Shown piece by piece: positions 17,060 to 23,797 of a DNA stretch of 43,723 bases. The first letter of the stretch is position 1; each line of letters opens with the position of its first letter. The stretch covers positions 1 to 43,723 of the forward strand of contig JAUXPP010000074.1 in NCBI GenBank assembly GCA_030683705.1. The letters run 5' to 3'. The notes under the pieces are model-generated. The model made no database searches. It saw nothing but the letters and a program-made list of their open reading frames with translations, and was not told the origin of the DNA. The DNA comes from Polaromonas sp. (lineage in GTDB: Bacteria; Pseudomonadota; Gammaproteobacteria; Burkholderiales; Burkholderiaceae_C). Position numbers and translations under genes: made by a program.

Positions 17060-17923
17060 TCACGCGGTGACCGTGCTGGCCAGATGCCCACGGCCCTGGG
17101 TCTCGTGGGACGGCGCCCAGTGCAGCAGTTCCAGCGTACCGTCGTAGTTCTCGACCAGCGCGGTGCGGCTTTCGACCCAGTCGCCGTCGTTGCAATACAG
17201 CGTGCCGTTGATCTCGCGCATTTCGGCGCGGTGGATATGGCCGCAAACCACCCCCTGGTGGCCGCGGCGCCGCGCTTCCGTGGCGACCGCTTCCTCGAAG
17301 TCGGTCACGTAGTTCAGCGCGCTCTTGACTTTTTGCTTGAGGTAAGCGGACAGCGACCAGTAAGGCAGGCCCAGACGCGCGCGCAGGCTGTTCAGGTGGC
17401 GGTTCAGCTTGAGCGTGAACTCGTACAGGTTGTCACCCACATAAGCCAGCCACCTGGCACACTGCACCACCGCGTCGAAATAGTCGCCGTGCACGACCCA
17501 CAACCTGCGGCCATCGGCCGTCACATGCACCGCTTCGTCCAGCACCTCGATGCCGCCAAACTGGTGGCCGATGAATTCGCGCGCAAACTCATCATGGTTG
17601 CCGGGCACATAAATGACGCGGCAGCCCTTGCGCGCGCGCTTGAGCAGCTTTTGCACCACGTCGTTGTGCGACTGCGGCCAGTACCATTTGCGGCGCAGCT
17701 GCCAGCCATCGACGATGTCGCCGACCAGGTACAGGTAGTCGCTGGGATGGGCCTTCAAAAAGTCCAGCAATGCCGCGGCCTGGCAGCCGGGCGTGCCCAG
17801 ATGCAGGTCGGAAATGAAAATGCAGCGGTAACGCTTGCGCAGCGCCAGCTCGTCATGGTCATCCGCGTCACCAGGCGAGGGGCCCTGGTTGAGCGGGCCG
17901 AGCTTGTCGAAGAGCGAACGCAT
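17060..17923 (-). CDS. Calcineurin-like phosphoesterase, PlcP-like phospholipase C candidate (LpxH-like fold)
   Basis: A 287-residue metallophosphoesterase. Metal ligands are visible as SDLH (Asp39, His41), VGDI (Asp69), PGNHDE (Asn109, His110), VHGD (His145) and GHIH (His229, His231). Genes like this are often annotated UDP-2,3-diacylglucosamine diphosphatase. The segments GTPGCQAAALLDFL and WYWPQSHNDVVQKLLKRA resemble, from memory, the rhizobial/marine PlcP enzymes. Those cleave membrane phospholipids to diacylglycerol under Pi starvation. The ATG at 17923 shares one base with the upstream stop (TGATG), so it is coupled to the olsB-like gene. The downstream GT4 would use the diacylglycerol product. 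LpxH activity cannot be excluded. Confidence 0.8.
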   Translation of the reverse strand: MRSLFDKLGPLNQGPSPGDADDHDELALRKRYRCIFISDLHLGTPGCQAAALLDFLKAHPSDYLYLVGDIVDGWQLRRKWYWPQSHNDVVQKLLKRARKGCRVIYVPGNHDEFAREFIGHQFGGIEVLDEAVHVTADGRRLWVVHGDYFDAVVQCARWLAYVGDNLYEFTLKLNRHLNSLRARLGLPYWSLSAYLKQKVKSALNYVTDFEEAVATEARRRGHQGVVCGHIHRAEMREINGTLYCNDGDWVESRTALVENYDGTLELLHWAPSHETQGRGHLASTVTA

Positions 17924-18777
17924 CAGGCCGCCGTGCCGGAAAAATGCTTGCGGTAACGCGCCGGCAAGTCGGCAATACGCATCATCATCGGCAGGTCGGC
18001 GGAGTTGAAGTCCGGGTCCCAGGCCGGCGCGCCCAGCACCTTGGCGCCCAGGCGCAAATAACCCTTGATCAGCGCCGGCGGCTCGACGTCCAGCGAATCG
18101 TCCAGCCGGTCCACCGGCAGCGGCAAGCGCGGCGTCACGTGGTATTCGATGGGCGCAAGGTGCGTCTGCCGGACCTGGCGCCAGATGCTGGCAGCCGCCT
18201 GACCGCTCGATGCACCGGTGTGCTGCATCGGGATGCTGGCGCAACCGATCATGGTGTCGAGCTGGTTGCGCGCCATGAACTCGGCCAGCGCACCCCACAG
18301 CGCCAGGATCACGCCGCCGTGGCGGTGCTCGGCATGCACGCAGCTGCGGCCCAGCTCGACCATGCGCGGCCGCAAAAAGCGCAGACGCGTCAGGTCAAAC
18401 TCGGTGTCGCTGTAAGTGCTGCCGGCACGTTTGGCCTGGGCCGGGGTCAACACGCGGTAGGTGCCGATCACCTCCTGGCTGGCCTCGTCACGCACCAGCA
18501 GGTGTTCGCAAAAATCGTCGAAGATGTCGATGTCGTGGCCAGGAAGCGCGCCGGACAAGGTGGCGCCCATCTCGGTCGCGAAAACCTGGTACCTCAGCCG
18601 CTGCGCCTGCCGGACCTCGTCCTGGTGCCTGGCCCAGCCGACCTGGATTTTCCCCAGGGCAGGCCTTTGAACAGCGGCTGGAAGTGGTGCATGAGAGCTT
18701 TGATGAAGTAACCCCCGTGAAAAATGCGCCGGAGCGACGGGCGACAGTGCAAAGGTGGGGTTGGGCAGTTCTTTCAT
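17923..18777 (-). CDS. OlsB-like N-acyltransferase (GNAT superfamily)
   Basis: A 284-residue protein with the OlsB/hemolysin-like acyltransferase pattern. Visible pieces are RLRYQVFATEMGA (62-72), DIDIFDDFCEHLLVRD (82-97), GTYRVL (105-110), TEFDLTRL, VELGRSCVHAEHR (140-152) and MIGCASIP (176-183). OlsB adds a 3-hydroxyacyl chain from ACP to ornithine, the first step of ornithine lipids, which contain no phosphorus. OlsA, the second enzyme, is not in the window. It is first in a coupled three-gene operon, 84 bases downstream of phoX with a terminator between. The start at 18777 has CAAGGAG upstream. I looked for a Pho box in the short leader and found none. Confidence 0.82.
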   Translation of the reverse strand: MKELPNPTFALSPVAPAHFSRGLLHQSSHAPLPAAVQRPALGKIQVGWARHQDEVRQAQRLRYQVFATEMGATLSGALPGHDIDIFDDFCEHLLVRDEASQEVIGTYRVLTPAQAKRAGSTYSDTEFDLTRLRFLRPRMVELGRSCVHAEHRHGGVILALWGALAEFMARNQLDTMIGCASIPMQHTGASSGQAAASIWRQVRQTHLAPIEYHVTPRLPLPVDRLDDSLDVEPPALIKGYLRLGAKVLGAPAWDPDFNSADLPMMMRIADLPARYRKHFSGTAA

Positions 18778-18824
18778 GGTGACTCCTTGTTGTCAATTCG
18801 CAAATAACAAAACGGAAAGGCTGT

Positions 18825-18852
18825 AAAAAAGCCCCGGGGTCGGGGCTTTTTT
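18825..18852 (-). terminator. Terminator between phoX and the olsB-like gene
   Basis: Six A's, then arms GCCCCG (18831-18836) and CGGGGC (18841-18846) around GGGT, then six T's. The symmetry makes it able to act on both strands. It ends phoX transcription ten bases after its stop. Partial read-through from the phoX Pho promoter is one way the olsB-like operon could be Pi-regulated. Confidence 0.9.
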
Positions 18853-18861
18853 CTCAAAAAA

Positions 18862-20808
18862 TCAGGTCCCGACGGTGCCGCCATCCTTGCGGCGGATCAC
18901 GACGGTGGCCGAACGCGGCCGCCCGCCCATGGGCCCGTCAGGCCAGTGGCTCACCGCCTTCGGCTGGGCCGGGTCGCCGCGTTCGCTGGCGGTTTCGCCG
19001 GGGTGCTGGATGTTGATGAAGACCGCGCGGCGATCGGGCGTGAAACTCACGCCGGTGACCTCGCAGCCGGCTGGCCCGGTCAGGAAACGTTTGGTCTCGC
19101 CGGTCGCCGGGTCGGCGCACAACATCATGTTGTTGCCGATGTCCTTGTAGGCGCCCTTGTGCATGGCCGACGTCGATATGTCGGTCTGGATCCAGAGCAG
19201 GCCGCCGGCGTCGAACTGCAGGCCGTCGGGACTGCCGTAGATATCGCCCTTGATGCTGCCGCGGTACTCGGCCTTGCCGGCATTCGGGTCGCCGGCCAGG
19301 GCGAAATGCATCCAGCGGAACTCGGTGGCACTGGCGTCGCCGTCGAACACACCGGAGCCGCCCGCACCCTTGCCTTCGCGCCAGCGGATGATGTGGCCCA
19401 TGATGTTGTCGTTGCGCGGATTCGCGGCGTCCGCCAGACGGCCGTTCTGGCCGCGCGCGCTGTTGTTGGTCAGCGTCAGGAACACCTCGCCGGTGTTGGG
19501 ATGCACCGCCACCCACTCGGGGCGGTCCATCCTGGTTGCGCCGACAGTGTCAGCGGCCTGGCGGCATTTGACGAGCACCTCGGCCTGGTCGGCGAAACCG
19601 GCGGCGGCGTTGAGGCCGCCCTCGCCGTGCACCAGCGGCAACCAGCGTCCGTAACCCTGGCTGTCGAAACGAGCCACGTACAGGGTGCCGTGGTCCAGCA
19701 AGTCCTTGTTCGCACGGTAGCCGCCGGGCTTGACCTTGTCTCGGCTGACAAATTTGTACACATATTCAAAACGCTCGTCGTCGCCCATGTACACCACGGC
19801 GCGGCCATCCCGGCTCAGCGTGGTCGTCGCGCCTTCATGTTTGATGCGGCCCAGCGCCGTGCGCTTGATGGGGGTCTGTGTCGGGTCCTGCGGGTCGATC
19901 TCGACCACCCAGCCGAAACGGTTCGGCTCGTTCGGGTGTTTCACCGCGTCAAAACGCTCATCGAACTCATGCCAGCGGTAGCCGAAACCTTTGGCGCGCA
20001 TGCCGTAACGCAGCTCATCAGGCGCTGGCTTGTCTGCGGCCGAGAAATACCCGTTCCAGTTTTCTTCGCAGGTCAGGAAGCTGCCCCAGGGCGTCTGGCC
20101 GGCCGCGCAGTTGTTCAGCGTTCCGAGCGGGCGTTTGCCTTCGGGATCGGCAGCGGTTTTCAGCAGGACATGCCCGGCGGCCGGACCGCCGAAAGCCATG
20201 GGCGTATTGCCGGTGATGCGGCGCGCATAACGCGAGTTCGGCATCACACGCCAGACGCCGCCGCGCTCGATCACCTCGATGATGCTCACGCCGTGCGCCG
20301 CCTGCGACTTGCGTACCTTGTCGGCCGTCCAGGTCTTCATGCCGTCGCTGTGCAGCAGGCCGTCGTCGGTGTATTCGTGATTGATCGCCAGCAGGCCGTG
20401 GCGCGGATTGTTGTCCAGCGGGAAATATTCCATGCCGTCGTGGTGCATGCCGGCCTGCAGCAGCTGGTCGTTCGCACTGTTCGACGCATCGGCGCTGAAA
20501 TCCGGCGCCGCTGCGCCGGCGATGCCGGTGGCGTCACCCCAGCGGTACAGCACCTGGGCCTCATACTCGGGCGGCACCACCAGCGCATCGGCGCGGGACG
20601 GCGGCACGCTGGTGAAACCCAGCGGCTTGCCCGTGGCGGCTGTCGCGGCATGGCCGGTCAGGGTGTGCGAGCCCATCAGCAGCGCCACCGCCGCCGAGGT
20701 GCATCGCAACACGTGGCGGCGCTCGCCGTCTACCTCGTGGATGGACGGATTGCCCGCCGTGTTGACGCCATCTTCCGGCTCGAAAGCCTTGCCAAACCCT
20801 TGACCCAT
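18862..20808 (-). CDS. phoX: PhoX-family alkaline phosphatase (DUF839), Tat-exported
   Basis: Secreted Ca/Fe-type alkaline phosphatase that frees Pi from organic phosphates, 648 residues. A twin-arginine leader is visible at about residues 30-58 (ERRHVLRCTSAAVALLMGS, then a GHAATA-like cleavage site), preceded by an unusually long N-terminal stretch. The PhoX core includes YFPLDNNPRHGLLAINHEY near the N-terminus, TPWGSFLTCEENW in the middle and GLLWIQTDIS late. Four CTGTCAT-like 7-mers lie 53 bases upstream of the start. It is the last gene of the Pho island and is divergent from the trx-arsA fusion. Confidence 0.93.
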   Translation of the reverse strand: MGQGFGKAFEPEDGVNTAGNPSIHEVDGERRHVLRCTSAAVALLMGSHTLTGHAATAATGKPLGFTSVPPSRADALVVPPEYEAQVLYRWGDATGIAGAAAPDFSADASNSANDQLLQAGMHHDGMEYFPLDNNPRHGLLAINHEYTDDGLLHSDGMKTWTADKVRKSQAAHGVSIIEVIERGGVWRVMPNSRYARRITGNTPMAFGGPAAGHVLLKTAADPEGKRPLGTLNNCAAGQTPWGSFLTCEENWNGYFSAADKPAPDELRYGMRAKGFGYRWHEFDERFDAVKHPNEPNRFGWVVEIDPQDPTQTPIKRTALGRIKHEGATTTLSRDGRAVVYMGDDERFEYVYKFVSRDKVKPGGYRANKDLLDHGTLYVARFDSQGYGRWLPLVHGEGGLNAAAGFADQAEVLVKCRQAADTVGATRMDRPEWVAVHPNTGEVFLTLTNNSARGQNGRLADAANPRNDNIMGHIIRWREGKGAGGSGVFDGDASATEFRWMHFALAGDPNAGKAEYRGSIKGDIYGSPDGLQFDAGGLLWIQTDISTSAMHKGAYKDIGNNMMLCADPATGETKRFLTGPAGCEVTGVSFTPDRRAVFINIQHPGETASERGDPAQPKAVSHWPDGPMGGRPRSATVVIRRKDGGTVGT

Positions 20809-20844
20809 GAATCACTTCCCATCGTGTTTTTGACTGATGGCGTG

Positions 20845-20900
20845 ATTCTGGAATCGGGGGGTGACGGGTTCATGTCGGTTTGATGGCGATTTGATGACAA
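20845..20900 (-). promoter_or_regulatory. phoX promoter with four-unit PhoB box array
   Basis: On the minus strand the 7-mers TTGTCAT, TCGCCAT, CCGACAT and CCGTCAC occur in a row, each separated by 4 bases, giving an exact 11-base period (20861-20900). They match CTGTCAT at 6, 4, 5 and 5 of 7 positions. Exactly 10 bases downstream lies CAGAAT (20845-20850), a 4-of-6 -10 box. The periodicity supports binding of two PhoB dimers. Confidence 0.78.
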
Positions 20901-20919
20901 TCACCCGCACGGCCCAGGC

Positions 20920-20976
20920 GCTATCGAATAAATAGCTGCCTGCGCTTGCCGTATATGGCTTAGAGCGCAATTTGGC
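20920..20976 (+). repeat. Comamonadaceae-type palindromic repeat, copy 1
   Basis: Head hairpin GCTATCGAATAAATAGC followed by TGCCTGCGCTTGCC and a tail ending GCAATTTGGC. The same head and tail occur at 23180 and 30719, and reversed at 34906 and 38416. I recognise the family as a dispersed intergenic repeat of Comamonadaceae; no transposase is associated. Confidence 0.75.
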
Positions 20977-21038
20977 ACTGAACAGGGACAGCGCGGGCAC
21001 GGGGCGGGTGGGACGCACCGGCGCGCATCTTTCCAGTC

Positions 21039-21079
21039 TTGATGCACCTCAAGCGATCACCAGCCGCGCACTGTATGGT
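21039..21079 (+). promoter_or_regulatory. FNR/ANR-type box and promoter of trx-arsA
   Basis: TTGAT-GCAC-CTCAA (21039-21052) matches the FNR consensus TTGAT-N4-ATCAA at 9 of 10 fixed positions. The -10-like TATGGT at 21074-21079 puts the transcription start near 21086, so the box centre is about 41 bases upstream. That is the class II FNR position. The predicted mRNA leader is about 87 bases. Confidence 0.6.
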
Positions 21080-21172
21080 GGTGAAGATGCTGATCCGGCC
21101 ATGTGCGTCCTCCGGAAGGCGCAACCGTGCCGGCAGCACCCGCCCCACACATTTTCACCCGAGAGTATTCAC

Positions 21173-23191
21173 ATGAACATCCAGGTCCTGGGCACCGGCT
21201 GCAGCAAGTGCCGCAGCGTCATCGCCATGATTGAAAGAGTGGCCCAGGCCAGCGGCGTCGAGGTCGACATCAGCAAGGTCGAGGACCCGGCAGAAATCAC
21301 GCGCCTGGGCGCCACCGCCACCCCCGCCGTCGTCATCAACGGCCGCATCGTGCACAGCGGCGGCATCGCGACCCATGAAGACGTCCAGCGCTGGCTGCTG
21401 CCTGCAGCGCCCGGCTTTCTCGAGGCGCCGACGCGCCATCTGTTCTTCACCGGCAAGGGGGGCGTGGGCAAAACCTCGCTGTCCACCGCCACGGCGCTGG
21501 CGCTGGCCGATGCCGGTAAAAAGGTGTTGCTGGTCAGCACCGACGCGGCATCGAATCTCGACGAAATGCTGGGCATCGAACTGCGCAACATCCCCACGCC
21601 GGTGCCCGGCGCGCCGGGACTGTCGGTCCTGAACATCGACCCCGACACGGCCGCCGAGTCCTACCGGCAACGTGTGCTGGCCCAGATGGGCACAGCGGCC
21701 AGCGCAGCGGAACTGTCAACCGTCAGGGAGCAGCTGTCCGGCGCCTGCACCACGGAAATCGCCTCTTTCGACGAGTTCGCTTCGCTGCTGGCCGACGATG
21801 CAGAACACTTCGACCACATCGTCTTCGACACCGCGCCGACCGGTCACACCTTGCGCCTGCTGAGCCTGCCCAAGGCCTGGAGCGGGTTTCTGGAAGGCAA
21901 CGACCGCGGTGCCTCCTGCCTGGGCCCGCACTCCGGCCTGAAGATGCAGGAAGAGCGCTTCAAGGAGGCGCTGGAGGCTTTGGGCGACCCGGGCAGGACC
22001 ACCGTGATTCTCGTCACCCGGCCGGACCGGGGCGCGATCGCCGAGGCGGCGCGCACCTCGGACGAGTTGCGTACCCTGGGCCTGAACAACCAGCGGCTGG
22101 TGGTCAATGGCGAGTTTCACGCCAGCGATGCCGCCGACGCGGTGGCGGCCGCCATCGAGGCCCAAGGGCAACAGGCCCTGGCCGACATGCCGGCCGCCCT
22201 GCGCGCCCTGCCGCAGGACAGGGTGCCGCTGCGGGTGTTCGACACCGTCGGCCTGCCGGCGCTGCGCGCGCTGCTGGCAGCCGATGTTGGCGGCATGACG
22301 GCCGGCAAAAAGCTTCCCGCAGAACCGGCCGGCCCCTTCCCCGGCCTGGACGCGCTGGCCGACGAACTGGCCACCGCCGGACACGGTCTGATCATGGTCA
22401 TGGGCAAGGGCGGCGTCGGCAAAACCACCATCGCCGCGGCCCTGGCCCTGGGCCTGGTGCAGCGCGGCAAAACCGTGCACCTGAGCACCACCGACCCCGC
22501 CGCCCACCTTGCCGGGACGATCGAGGGCGAGGTGCCGGGCCTGAAGGTGGATCGCATCGACCCGAAAGTGGAGACCCAGCGCTATATCGACAAGATCATG
22601 GCAGCCCGATCCCCCGGTCTCGATGCGCAAGAGCAGGCCCTGCTGCTGGAAGACCTGCAGTCGCCGTGTACCGAGGAGGTGGCGGTGTTTCACGCCTTCT
22701 CGCGCATTGTCAGCGAGGGACGCAGCGCCTTTGTGGTGCTGGACACCGCGCCGACCGGACACTCGCTGTTGCTGATGGACGCCACCGGCGCCTACCACCG
22801 GCAGATGATGCGGGAGTACGAAGGACACGGCGCGGCGCGCGTGGTCACGCCCCTGATGCGGCTGCAGGACGCGGCGTACACCAAAATCATTCTGGTGGCC
22901 CTGCCGGAGGTGACGCCGGTGTCGCAGGCCGCTGCGCTGCAGGACGACCTGCGCCGCGCCAGCATCGAGCCCTATGCCTGGGTGCTCAACAAAAGTGTTC
23001 TGGCGGCCGGCACCACCGACCCTTTGCTGGCGGCGCGGCTTGCCGGCGAGCGCCAACAGATGGCGCGCATGTCCGGCGGACTGGCGAAGCGGATTTTTGT
23101 CCTGCCCTGGCTGACCCGCCCACCTGTCGGCGTGGAGCAGTTGTCCAGGCTGGTCGCTGCGCCGGTCGCCGTCTCACCCGCTATGAAATAA
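21173..23191 (+). CDS. arsA: Thioredoxin-like domain fused to ArsA-type arsenite efflux ATPase
   Basis: A 672-residue two-part protein. Residues 1-78 are a small thioredoxin-fold domain with Cys10-x-x-Cys13 (GTGCSKC) and a cis-Pro-type loop (TATPAVVING). The rest is a full tandem ArsA. Half 1 has P-loop GKGGVGKT (94-101), Cys192 and Cys249; half 2 has P-loop GKGGVGKT (411-418) and Cys499. Spacings from the P-loops (98, 155 and 88) match those of As(III)-binding Cys113, Cys172 and Cys422 of E. coli ArsA. Both DTAPTGH signal motifs are present (219-225 and 524-530). ArsA energises ArsB; no arsB or arsD is visible, so the N-domain may replace ArsD (inference). The stop lies inside a dispersed repeat. 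Confidence 0.92.
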   Translation: MNIQVLGTGCSKCRSVIAMIERVAQASGVEVDISKVEDPAEITRLGATATPAVVINGRIVHSGGIATHEDVQRWLLPAAPGFLEAPTRHLFFTGKGGVGKTSLSTATALALADAGKKVLLVSTDAASNLDEMLGIELRNIPTPVPGAPGLSVLNIDPDTAAESYRQRVLAQMGTAASAAELSTVREQLSGACTTEIASFDEFASLLADDAEHFDHIVFDTAPTGHTLRLLSLPKAWSGFLEGNDRGASCLGPHSGLKMQEERFKEALEALGDPGRTTVILVTRPDRGAIAEAARTSDELRTLGLNNQRLVVNGEFHASDAADAVAAAIEAQGQQALADMPAALRALPQDRVPLRVFDTVGLPALRALLAADVGGMTAGKKLPAEPAGPFPGLDALADELATAGHGLIMVMGKGGVGKTTIAAALALGLVQRGKTVHLSTTDPAAHLAGTIEGEVPGLKVDRIDPKVETQRYIDKIMAARSPGLDAQEQALLLEDLQSPCTEEVAVFHAFSRIVSEGRSAFVVLDTAPTGHSLLLMDATGAYHRQMMREYEGHGAARVVTPLMRLQDAAYTKIILVALPEVTPVSQAAALQDDLRRASIEPYAWVLNKSVLAAGTTDPLLAARLAGERQQMARMSGGLAKRIFVLPWLTRPPVGVEQLSRLVAAPVAVSPAMK

Positions 23192-23237
23192 ATAGCTGCT
23201 TGCGCACGCCAGAATTGGGCTGGCGGGCGATTTGACC
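23180..23237 (+). repeat. Comamonadaceae-type palindromic repeat, copy 2
   Basis: Head GCTATGAAATAAATAGC, then TGCTTGCGCACGCC and a tail ending GCGATTTGACC. It begins inside the trx-arsA frame and supplies its last three codons and TAA stop. Same orientation as copies 1 and 3. Confidence 0.75.
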
Positions 23238-23315
23238 AACAACTGCTCGCTCAATGCGCGAGGGGTTAGTGTCGAACGCGGCGCCCACCCGGCGCGCCCC
23301 TGGCAGCCGCCCAAC

Positions 23316-23352
23316 AAAAAAGGCTTCAAAACCGAAGTTCTGAAGCCTTTTT
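23316..23352 (-). terminator. Rho-independent terminator of the RRM protein gene
   Basis: AAAAAGGCTTCA (23316-23327) and TGAAGCCTTTTT (23341-23352) form 12-bp arms around a 13-base loop, with A/T runs on both sides. It lies 44 bases after the minus-strand RRM gene and could also stop plus-strand reading from trx-arsA. Confidence 0.88.
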
Positions 23353-23395
23353 GGCTTGGTCTCAGCACAGGGCTGAGACGGCTGGGATGCAGGGC

Positions 23396-23797
23396 TTAGT
23401 AGCCGCCGCGTCCACCGCCGCCGCCGCCGTAGCCGCCACCGCCGGAACGGTCGCCGCCGCCGCCGTAGCCGCCGCCACCGGAGCGGTCGCCGCCACCGTA
23501 GCCGCCGCCACCGCCGCCGCCGAAGCCGCCGCTACGTGGAGGACGTGCCTCCATAGGACGGGCTTCGTTCACGGTGATGCTGCGACCGCCGAGGGACTGG
23601 CCGTTCATGCCGGCGATTGCGGCTTGAGCTTCGGCATCGTTGCCCATTTCGACAAAGCCGAAACCTTTGGAGCGGCCGGTGTCACGTTCCATCATGACTT
23701 TGGCGCTGGTGACAGAGCCGTACTGGCCGAAAGATTGTTGCAGGTCTTCGTCACGAACCGTGTATGGCAGGTTGCCGACGTAAAGTTTATTGCCCAT
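23396..23797 (-). CDS. Glycine-rich RRM RNA-binding protein (cold-induced type)
   Basis: A 133-residue protein with one RNA-recognition motif (residues 3-80). RNP2 is KLYVGNLPY and RNP1 is KGFGFVEM, the aromatic RNA-contact residues being intact. Residues 90-133 are almost only Gly with Tyr, Asp, Arg and Ser in repeats of the type DRSGGGGYGGGG, a flexible RGG-like tail. Such bacterial proteins resemble cyanobacterial cold-induced Rbp proteins and may act as RNA chaperones. GGAG precedes the ATG at 23797. The gene has its own terminator and a long upstream non-coding region. Confidence 0.93.
   Translation of the reverse strand: MGNKLYVGNLPYTVRDEDLQQSFGQYGSVTSAKVMMERDTGRSKGFGFVEMGNDAEAQAAIAGMNGQSLGGRSITVNEARPMEARPPRSGGFGGGGGGGYGGGDRSGGGGYGGGGDRSGGGGYGGGGGGRGGY
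23401..23525. repeat. Glycine-codon tandem repeats in the RRM protein tail
   Basis: Several imperfect copies of GCCGCCACCGGAGCGGTCGCC-like units encode the Gly-rich tail. They are coding low-complexity repeats, prone to slippage, and not a CRISPR array since there are no unique spacers. Confidence 0.7.

Larger units (their letters stand above)
20809..21172. other. phoX-trx/arsA divergent intergenic region
   Basis: A 364-base non-coding stretch. From left to right it holds the phoX leader and -10, a four-unit Pho-box array (20861-20900), a Comamonadaceae-type palindromic repeat (20920-20976), an FNR-type box with promoter (21039-21079) and the trx-arsA leader. No small gene is seen in it. Confidence 0.7.

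Noticed and set aside
17060..17923. Plain assignment of the phosphoesterase as LpxH of lipid A synthesis
   Set aside because: The fold and metal motifs fit, but the Pho-island context, the coupling to OlsB-like and GT4 genes and the PlcP-like segments make lipid remodelling more likely. Kept only as an alternative.
18778..18824. Pho box for the olsB-like operon
   Set aside because: TGTCAATT appears on the plus strand, but there is no second 7-mer at 11 bases and the orientation is wrong.
23401..23525. CRISPR-like tandem repeats
   Set aside because: They encode the Gly-rich tail of the RRM protein in frame; there are no unique spacers.
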